Of a stretch of 64,000 nt of DNA, positions 55,201 through 64,000 are shown piece by piece. The translations under genes and the position numbers were made by a program. The notes beneath the pieces were generated by a model. That model made no database searches. It had not been told where the DNA came from and saw only the letters and a program-made list of their open reading frames with translations. Within the stretch, counting starts at the first letter, position 1; the number at the start of each line of letters is the position of its first letter. Origin of the DNA: Polyodon spathula (lineage: Eukaryota > Chordata > Actinopteri > Acipenseriformes > Polyodontidae); contig NC_054534.1 in NCBI RefSeq assembly GCF_017654505.1, positions 10,718,571 through 10,782,570 on the forward strand, read 5' to 3'.

Positions 55201-58200
55201 GGAGGAGGGCAGATCTATTAGATAGCTTTCATTGCAACCCTTGCATCTCCAGTGTGCTGGGATCCCATTTCCCTGGCCTGCACCAGGCTCGGATATCATG
55301 GCTGTATGTGAAAGAGATGCTATGCAAGTTCAACATATTCTACTGACAACTTTACTCCTTTTTATATAGAGCCCTCACCGCACCCAGATATTCCACTAAC
55401 TACACTGTATTCTTTATTGCAGTGAATGATGAAAAGAAAAAGCTGATAATAGGATGTCAAGTTAAGAGCAAGTACCCTTCAAAACTCATAATCCAGTGTA
55501 AGGATCTGAGAGTCTTTCACTTCTCGTTGACATACGCAAAAGAAGAGGAAGCTAAAAAGGTTTGTGGCTGGGAATGTTACACAACTGAGCAGCCTTTGTC
55601 TGGTGATTGAGATGAGCTGTTGCCTGTTCTTTTTCTGTATAGAAGTGTACACTTGACTTTTTGTCTTTCACTCCTCTTTCAGATATTCCAAGGAATTGTT
55701 CACCACAGCCTTGAACCCAAGTCTCTCAAATGTGTTTTTGCTTTTTCTTACTGTGAAACAGCATCACCATCCCAAGGTAATCAGGTGCATGTCATTTTCC
55801 TTTTCAATTTTAAAACTAACAGAATGCCTAACTAAATCAATACCGCAGCCTCTAATGTGCTGAGTGTTGATAAAATAACAGTGCTGTAGAAAGGCAGGTA
55901 CGTGTCTGTATCCGATCACATGAGTTATTGTATAAGTGGCAGGTAAGATCACTTAACCTACCATACACTTCCAATTCATATATATTGTAGGTCTCAGATG
56001 TACAGTTGTGAAAGAAATACATGCATAACAAGCATGGATTTTCCTTTCAAACCATTCTATCTGGTACTACACTAGGTGGAAGAAAGTTCTTGGTTTGCTT
56101 GCCTTACCTTTCCAGTTGGGACTGACCCAGTTGGTGCTCTTTTACAGCCTCTCGGAAAAGAAGTTTGACTTCAATGTTTGAAACAAAAGAGGACTGGAGC
56201 ATGGAGCTGGGCCGCACTAAAGGGAATTGCAAAGTGTCGAGTGCCAATGAGCATTATGTTATCTCTGAGAAGTGAGTGGTGATTATTGTATTCTTCATTC
56301 TGTTGCTGTTGGATGACTTCATTAATCATATCCCAGACAAAGTGGGTGGAGGTGGCTGAGTGTCTTTGCTTGTTTTCTTTGTGACACACCTTGCTGATTT
56401 ATGCTTTAAAAAACATAGGGAATAAGCTATGAAGATAGGTAGAGGAAGTGAAGTCCATTGTTAAAGGAAGATGTGTGTGTGGAGGTGGGGCTTGATTTGA
56501 AGTCTAACATCTTTAAAAGGTGTTGCAAAGTTAACCATCACCAATAATCTAAGCACAACATAAAAACCTGGACCAGAAGACAGTTATGAACCTTACTTCA
56601 CAGTATTCAAGTTCATAGTAATATGTGAAAAGAATGAGTGAGGGAACAGAAACCATAGGGTTCTACATATAAACATATGCACATGTATGTGTATACAATA
56701 TAGTAATATATACACATACACACACATGGTATTTATAAATGAGTTGCAATACTGAGGTGTGTAAATCGCTTTGCTTTTTTCACAGGCTGCCACAGTTCTT
56801 TGTCGTCCCCTTTGCTGTTTCAGACGACGATATTTTGAGATTCCTCGGTAAAGGAATACCTGTACGTATTTTACGTAGTTCATCCAGGGCTTCACTTTAT
56901 TTGTCAGAAAATGTGTCCACTTGGATACAACGAAGCACAGGACCCCAGGGAATACTGGTTTGTAAAGCAATCTGAATCTGTAATTGTGGGTGTGGTTTCC
57001 TGTTAAGAGCTGCAGCTCACCGGTGCTGATTACAGAGAGGGTGCTGAAGTCCACACAGGCAAGTCCAACTATCTCCCCTCTGGGGCTCTACCAGTCTATG
57101 TAGGTGTCATGTTGTGGGGTGTAAAAGAAGCAGACATCATGTCTAGAGGTGTAACTATACACTAAAGACACAATAAGATCACTCTATCAGTCGCTTTCTG
57201 AATTCTGTTTTTGCAATTGAGGACAACATTTCAGTGAAATTGTGTCGATTTTACTGTATGAATCAAAATGTAGGGTAGCTTGTGTTCATAATAACTATAC
57301 ATCCCATCATTCAGGAAGAGTTTGGTGCTGCATACACTGAGATTGCTGTATCTGTTGCACACACAATGGTTTATTGAAGCTCGGTGAATTCTTCCACCCG
57401 TAATCATGACATTTGAAACCTGAAAGCAGGATTGGCTATTTCTGACCTGTGTCTACCCCTTTAACTTATGGTTGTTGAGTTCTGACAGTGCTCACAAGGA
57501 AGGAGACGGTCATTGAGACGCTTCAGCACTAGGTGGGCTCTGTTGCTTTGAACCTGGATATCAAAAAGATGCTGCAGTGGACCTCAGCGAGAACACATTC
57601 CAAAAGAATACCTAATTAAAGTTTTAAAATGACCGTCCTTATAACACTTACAAATATCGGGCTTTATGTATAATATTAAAATTTCATTTAGGTTCCGGAG
57701 ATGTATAAATGAGGTTCACGGTTTCTTATTGTTATTGCCGTTGTGCATGCACAGTCTATGAAAATTATACTTCATGTTTCTACAGGCTCTTAGGGTGAAA
57801 ATGGTGCTGATGTTCTCTGCTTTGTTTCCCACGCAGTTCTGGTGCTGGTCCCATCACAGTGGCTGTGCTCTTTTTAAAATGGCTTGTTTACCTGCCATTC
57901 AGGAGGATGGTATTTCACAGAAATACATGCACAGGTCAGTCATTTAATTCAAATGTTTGTTTGATTGGGCTGTACACTGAATATCCATCGGGCTGCAGGG
58001 AGCTTTGGATTGGAAGTTAGCTGTGGTTAAGACATTACCTGGACATGGAGTTGCTTCAAAAGCTACCAGAAAGTTAAAGTGCTTTTAGCAAACCAAATTA
58101 TTCCATTAAAAGTGCACCTCGTACAGACTGCCATCACTTGGTATTTTCCTGTATAAAAGATGCACTCAGTATGGGAGATGTGTACAGTATTGGAATTGTT

Positions 58201-61200
58201 TTAATGGTTTATGAAGTCTTCTGTTGTCCGTAAACCATTGTGTTGAGAGGCCCATGACATTAGCTGTATCATTTATTTATTATTTATTTATTTGTTCCAA
58301 TTCCAGTCTCATTGATGTTCCTACATGAGAATTTCATTTTTTCTCTGTGAAAGATGTTAAAACACTGTACAGTGCGCTGAATACAGCAAGTCTTCATAGC
58401 GATTATTTTAGTTCCAAAAGTGCATACTTGTTGTTTTTTGACGAACGTTCCAATAATTCCTGTTCATTTCCAGTATTGTGGATCATCTTGGCTTTGAGTG
58501 GTATCTGTGCATCAGTGTAGTTGTCATGTCAGTCTACCCAACAAAGAGACAGCTATTAAGATGTTTCTTGGGACGATGCTTGGGACAGCTGTTCCACTTG
58601 GAATTGATGTGTTTACCCTCCAGGAGGTTTGTTTACAGCTTGCATAGGGACTGGGTTAATTCCTTTAATGGATATCTCATTTTAAGGCCATCTCATGTAA
58701 TGGGTAATGATTGTTCTCATGATGGCATATGCTGTATGTATTGAACAGACAGTCTCTGTTCTCACCAAGTATCAAAGCTAACCAACGAATGCAGCAGAGT
58801 TCGACAGGATCGTTTTCCAATGATGGTTTCATGAGGATCACTGTCAAATAACTGGACATAGTACCTTGTATTGGAATTTATCCCTTCCTGGAACTAAGAC
58901 CCATCTTTGAACTTTGTAATCCTGCTATTTTGAATTCAAAGCATTTTAAAATGCACTGTTGTATAGTGAGAAGTTGTACCAATTAATGTAAGGTAAGATT
59001 TATGGACGTACACCTGCCTTTACGCAATGTTAGATTTATCTTTTTCAGTAGAAAAAATAAGGAGCCTTAGTTATTCCAAACCACTTGAAAAAGACAGGGT
59101 GTGCATATGAAATGTAGTCTAGACTGAAGTTGCTAATTCTGGCAGAAGATCAAGTAAGGTGTTGAAGATTCCAAGGTGCTAAGCTTAAAGGGCCTGATTC
59201 ATTTTTAGCACAAGTAATGTACATCAATGGCTCTGTTTGTTTTAATTCTAAACATTCCTGGTGGTTTCCAGTTATCTATTGTGCACTGTACAGTATGTGC
59301 ACATTACCATACAGTACATTCTAGAGCCAAAATGGGCATCTGTTCTGCGTGGTGTTGTATACGGGCCACAACAGGTACATGCATTGCTATTCACACAGGA
59401 TATACAATCTTACTAACTGTCATGTGCAATTATAAGCGACCATTTTGGAGCCCCCAGATTTGCCTGTTGGGTAGTATTGCACAACAGGGCTGTGTGTAGA
59501 GAAACCCTTGAGTGGTGCAGGATTTCAAGTGAATAAAGTGCTTTGAATTGAATGGGATTACTGTAGCTGTATGTACCACCGTGGCATTGGTCTTCTGATA
59601 GACTGCTATTCACATTACAATTGTATGAAACACAGTGAGTGGATTTAATGCCAAAACCCCTCTAAAGCAAAGCTAGTTGCAAATGTGAACATATGAGTGC
59701 TGGCATTGTGCAATATATTCCAGCCTTTTTAAATGTGCTGTTTTGTAGGATGCTTGATGCAGTTACCCAGGACCAGCTCTGTCCAGTGAAAGTAGAGGAC
59801 CTGTCCAGCTGCCTCCCTGCCCTTCAGGACCTCCAGCTGTCATACAACAAGTTCAAACAGCTCTTCCTCATTGGTAAGCACTCTTCATTGACAACCAAGC
59901 ATCGTGTTCTGTAATGCAGATGCAGGGCCCCTGGGTTAAGTTGTGTACCGTGTTGGGATGAAGCACATCTAAGCTTTTGACTGTCACAGACTCGTCTGAC
60001 TGGTACACAATGTACCAAAGCAATCCATTCCCTTCATAGCTGAATTCATGTGATTGTTAGTCTGTTCCATGAAGAGATCATTTGCCTACTACATTCAGTT
60101 GTGCAGTTTGCTTGTCTGGTGATCGAACGGATCAAATGTTGGGATATCCGCCCCCTTACCCACAAACCATACTTTTGTTTAAGGTAGGTGCTTGCATGTC
60201 TGCTCGCTTTCATATCTGGCTTGGGTAACATGTGAAATGACTTTGATCCCAATTTAGCATCCGAACTTTTGAAAGCATTCTGTAAAATAGATGCGAAGGA
60301 GTGGTTTATTTTCCTGGGGCAGGATATTTAACCCTTAACTGCCCAGGCTATGTTCCCATTCTCAATGTCAAATTAAATGTATCTGTGTTAGATACATTGG
60401 ACACTGGGCAGCAAAGGATTAAAAGTACTTGCTAGTCCTCCAGGACGCTGTGAGTTTCGAGTGTATGCCCTTGCTTGATTTTTACATTCACTATTCATCC
60501 TGTAATCCTTGTATTTCATTAAATGGAATAGTTTTGGATTACATTCAAGATTCTGTTTTTGGGTATTTTTCAAAATGGTTTTTAAAGACAGATTGAAAAT
60601 GGTTAGCTATGCTATGTAACAGGTTTGTTATGCTTTTTTTTTTTTTTTGTACAGATAGTACTGCTGAATTTTGGGTATCTGATATGAAATGGTTTTCTTC
60701 ATTGGAAAATTCTGGCTGGCTGGAAATCATCAGGTTGGTAGAAAAAACAACAAAGAAAACTTGCAGTCTTAACCCAGAGGTGTACTAACAGCTCTGATCA
60801 CATCTAAAACAAGATTTCAATCTTGGGGCCAGCTGAATGTAATTGCAAAGCACACGTCCAATCTTTTACATTAGTCCGTGTGGGAATGTTCATCAGCAGT
60901 GGAGATTACACTGCAGTGGCTTGTGATGGAGCACGTGCAGTCTGTAGGTGTTGACATGCCCTGCTGTCAGTGTTCCACAGCTCACAAGATTATAGGCATG
61001 CTGGGGACAGGCCTGCCCACGTTTTGTATAAGCAACACCAGTTCAGCACGGAGAATCCGCAGTGAATGAATGATTTATTGATTGCAACTGCAGATGATTT
61101 AATGAACTGTGCTGGGCGCTCGGGGCCCGAGTGAATGATAAATTTGGCCGGAGGACTGTTCTGTGGGTGCACGAGGGCTACCTTCGTGAGGCCAACTGGA

Positions 61201-63629
61201 AACACGTTAGCTTTTACATGCATCCCAGTGCTGCAGATAGGATGTGGCTATGGGCCACCTCCCTCCAAAAGACGAGGCTGCCAAATCATCAATTGAAAAA
61301 TAATAATAATGATTAACGCACCCCACAGAGACGCACTGCCACTTACCCCCCAAAATATTGAAAAATTGGTGAAAGTGAGCAGCTGAGACACAGCCTATCC
61401 CCTAGAGCGTGACTGCGTTGGGGGAGAGACTCCAGCCTCTCCAGCCTGACCACACACCCTGCAGAACTAAATACGAACCACTCCACACTCGGTTAAGGAA
61501 AAACCCCTACTCACATTTTTAATTTTTGATGTAAGGGGAAGCCTCGGGGAATCCGTGGCTGAGGGTAGCGTTTCCTCCAGGCCTTAAGCGCTTGACTACC
61601 GTTTTGGCTTCCCATCATGTGACAAAGGAGAGAATAACACACTGAGCCTTTATGCGCTTGCTGATGACGTGTTGATTAGGGGTGGATTCTCCTTGCAGAA
61701 AAGCAACCAAATTTACAATTCTCTCCAGTCTTGTACAATATAATGAATCTGTTCATTTAAAGATGAACTTCAGAATTGACCAGACTAACATTCAAACTAC
61801 AGCAAGGCTCAATACCTTCATCTCAGCCTCTCTAGGGTTACTAAACAAGGATTCAAAAGTAGACTTTCTAATAAAGCATTAATATATTGCTGTCACATGA
61901 ATGAAATATTATATATGAAGTGTATATTTTGACTTTTTTTTCTCTTAACTGACAGGCAGTGTCTTGTGAAAGCAGTTGAGATTGTAGATTGTCTGGAAAG
62001 TGCGCACACCAGTGTATTGATCGTAGGTGAGTAGCAACTTCTTTATCCTTTAAACCTGTTTGGTTTTATTCATGTATTTGATAGTTTTTGTTTTTTTCTG
62101 GGATAGGTTATCTCGATAGAAAAGGAGGGAATTACAAAGAGCACAGTAGAAGAGCGACTGCCTGATTTTAAATCCTAATAATAATAATAATAATAAAAGG
62201 TGCCATATTCTAGACAGAAAGGTGTTAACCTTGTAAAGATGTGACCATAGAAAAGTGTCCAAGGTAAACAAGACAATGTTTGGGGTATCATAATATGACT
62301 GACCCCTCTAGGCTAATTTGGCTTGTTGTTTTGTTCAGTATTTATATTTATAGGCCATGCTGTCCTCTCCAATCTTATTTTCTATATTCCAGACTTGGCT
62401 TGAGTCACACATTTCCATTCTGTTGCTCTCCAGACCCTATTGTCAATATAAAGTTATTCCAGATATTACATTTAGTTTTGCATGTGATGTTGGTGTCCAG
62501 TTGAATGGTGTTGAAGCCACTGGGCTAGATGTGCAATACCCTAGATTCCCCATACAGCTGGGTTCTGTAAAGGAGGTTTCCTATATCCTTTATTCTAACT
62601 TTGCTGGAGTGACTCCCAGGAGTCCATCTCAGTAGTGCAGCACTAATACAGAGAGAGACGGAGGTAAACGATACTCAATAAAATAACAATATCATCACAA
62701 TTCCAAAAGATTAGTATACATCCAGAAGTAATATCTGTGCAGTATGCACTACATGCATATTTGGATTAGCTGCTCTTCATCTGTGTCGTAGTCCCCCTGT
62801 CCGTGTGTAGCATGCATCCAGCTGTGTTTTGTACGGTGCACAGAGCGCTTGTTTGTTCCTGCCGTTCCAGAGGAGCACTGCTCAGACCTGTGCTGCGTGC
62901 TGTCCAGCCTGGTCCAGATTATGCTGGATCCATATTACAGAACCCGCTCCGGCTTCCAGAGCCTCATTCAGAAAGAGTGGGTGGCAGGCGGCCATAGCTT
63001 TCTCGATCGTTGCAACCATCTTTACCAGAAGGAAAAGGAGGTGAGGAAACTCTTTTGTTTTTATTAGTTACTTATGCCTTTCATATACAGGGCATTTATT
63101 CCAAATCTGCATGGCACACTTTAATAGACATTCATCTGGTTTGTAGCTGTGTGAAAACGTTGCATTAAAGCTTAACATCTGTAGACCTTTTTAAAGAGAA
63201 AATGTAATTACCGGAAAAAGGCTGACTGCTCAGTGTAGGAGAAATAACTCCCAACTGACCAGTTACCCAGTGCTGGTGCTGGATATGCCCTTTTTAAATC
63301 TGGCATGTATTTCCATATAGGACGCTGTCACTTTCTTAGTTTCAGTAAGGTTGTCTTTTGACTTTTGTTGCTGTGCTCTGTGCTGAACGGGTTGTGCAGC
63401 TCTAGGTCTCTGGAGCTCAGGGAGATTTTATTATGAAGGTTTTCCTTTCCAGGTACCCGCTCCGGTGTTCCTGCTGTTCTTGGAATGTGTCTGGCAGTTA
63501 CTTCAGCAGCATGCTCCTGCATTTCAGTTTTCAGAAACATACCTGACTGTCCTATCTGACAGCATCCACATTCCTCTCTTCAGCACGTTCCTCTTCAATT
63601 CTCAACACCACAGAGACACAGCTATGAAG
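47313..63629 (+). CDS. MTMR12: MTMR12, catalytically inactive myotubularin-related protein, 5' 14 exons (3' end outside window)
   Basis: Exons: 47313-47381, 51428-51491, 52538-52677, 54483-54555, 55423-55559, 55683-55776, 56148-56271, 56786-56861, 57837-57934, 59749-59873, 60655-60733, 61956-62026, 62871-63040, 63453-63629. All introns are GT-AG and phases join to 499 residues; human MTMR12 has about 747, so the C-terminal third lies beyond 64000. The start MLSLGSGGGKSTKPSFVSYV matches the family N-terminus. A PH-GRAM domain (about 40-190) precedes the myotubularin phosphatase-like domain (FWCWSHHSGCALFK; KQLFLIDSTAEFWVSDMKWF; GFQSLIQKEWVAGG). The active-site loop is VLIVEEHCSDLCC. Aligned without gaps to the HCSDGWDRT loop of active enzymes, the catalytic Cys position is Glu384 and the Arg position Leu390, so it is a pseudophosphatase. 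The known role is as an adaptor stabilising active partners such as MTM1. Exons 4 and 11 have weak donors (GTTTGT, GTTGGT). Confidence 0.97.
48726..48769. repeat. C/T/A homopolymer cluster
   Basis: About 22 C, then T6, then about 15 A, in MTMR12 intron 1. A pure A run of about 31 follows at 49209-49239. Confidence 0.93.
51101..51142 (-). repeat. hAT-like terminal fragment
   Basis: On the minus strand it reads CAGGGTTCCTCAATTGGCAG, then CCCGCAGGCC. This resembles the ends of Charlie-type hAT elements. It lies in MTMR12 intron 1; the partner end was not identified. Confidence 0.4.
51868..51972 (+). repeat. hAT-like terminal fragment related to 6417
   Basis: Begins CAGGGGTGTCCTATCCTAGT and continues CCTGGAGG. 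It shares about 17 of its first 22 bases with the left end of the candidate element at 6417. It lies in MTMR12 intron 2. Confidence 0.45.
53690..53789. repeat. Two-copy direct repeat in MTMR12 intron 3
   Basis: ACACAA.CA.CAAC.TAACT.ACTGCCGAGAAAAGA occurs twice, starting near 53690 and 53749. It lies inside a broader stretch (about 53400-54400) that looks like a decayed repeat, with TGTCTTAAATTTGAAG-type words at both ends. Confidence 0.6.
60332..60418. mobile_element. 87-bp MITE flanked by TTAA in MTMR12 intron 10
   Basis: The ends CCCTTAACTGCCCAG (60332-60346) and CTGGGCAGCAAAGGA (60404-60418) are inverted repeats matching at 12 of 15 positions. TTAA lies immediately outside each end (60328-60331 and 60419-60422). 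It has no coding capacity. The ends differ from the pair at 8845 and 35387, so it is a separate family with the same target preference. Confidence 0.7.
61080..61640. other. GC-richer patch in MTMR12 intron 11, identity unknown
   Basis: The base composition changes sharply from the AT-rich intron (GGGCGCTCGGGGCCCGAGTG; GGCCGGAGGACTG; AGCCTCTCCAGCCTGACC). No protein, tRNA or rRNA similarity is recognisable. It may be an old repeat. Confidence 0.35.
62177..62197. repeat. (AAT)n microsatellite
   Basis: About seven AAT units in MTMR12 intron 12. Confidence 0.9.
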
Positions 63630-64000
63630 GTACAGCATTACTAGGAGACTTACTAATGTCGTAAGTTAAGATAAATAGGACCTTGTTTCATCTTGGTCTT
63701 TGCACTAATGCTATTAAGAGGTTTTCAGGAATCCTTAAAGGATGACAACCCAGTTATCATTCATTTGTAGTTGGATGTCAGGTATGCTGTATGGAAGAGA
63801 TTGCATGCTTTTACATGGTGGCATTTGTGAGTGATATTTAATATAAAATTAAAACTGGCTTTATATTGAATAAGCTCCAGTCATACTTTCCACAGACAAT
63901 GTTTTGCATAGCTATTGTTGAAGTGTGCAGGTGGCCAGATGACTTGGTGCCATCCAGTGCGGAGTTCATGAAAAGCGTACAAATAAATGATTCGTACACT

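Overview
The window is nuclear DNA from a vertebrate, most likely a ray-finned fish. It holds three intron-rich protein genes that I recognise from their encoded proteins: SUB1 (minus strand), ZFR (plus strand) and the 5' two thirds of MTMR12 (plus strand). The same three genes lie side by side on human chromosome 5p13, with SUB1 and ZFR head to head and ZFR and MTMR12 in tandem, so the block is conserved synteny. The repeat content (tRNA-derived SINEs, Tc1-like, hAT-like and TTAA-flanked elements, long AT/AC/AAT microsatellites) suits a fish. A non-teleost such as a sturgeon or paddlefish is possible, but that is only an impression.

Layout: 1-7.8 kb is gene-free DNA downstream of SUB1 with a SINE that has a perfect 15-bp target-site duplication, a small palindromic element and hAT-like termini. 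7.8-14.7 kb is SUB1: four coding exons plus an untranslated first exon. 14.7-18.6 kb is the space between the divergent SUB1 and ZFR promoters; it contains a decayed Tc1-like transposon and several microsatellites. 18.66-39.2 kb is ZFR: 20 coding exons whose reading phases join without a break into 1,075 residues. 39.28-41.72 kb, starting about 80 bp after the likely ZFR poly(A) signal, is a DNA transposon with long terminal inverted repeats and a broken, intron-containing gene of a family I cannot name. A short derivative of it lies in ZFR intron 13. 42-47.3 kb is gene-free except for a 2.1-kb minisatellite of 29-bp units. 47.3-64 kb is MTMR12 exons 1-14 (499 residues); the gene continues beyond the window.

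Functionally, SUB1 is a single-stranded DNA-binding transcription coactivator, ZFR is an RNA-binding zinc-finger/DZF protein, and MTMR12 is a catalytically dead myotubularin that acts as an adaptor for active myotubularins. They are neighbours by ancestry and do not form a pathway. The most useful new material is in the mobile DNA: the unclassified transposon and its short derivative, a pair of TTAA-flanked non-autonomous elements, an 87-bp TTAA-flanked element in an MTMR12 intron, and the minisatellite's uneven divergence and repeated leader unit.
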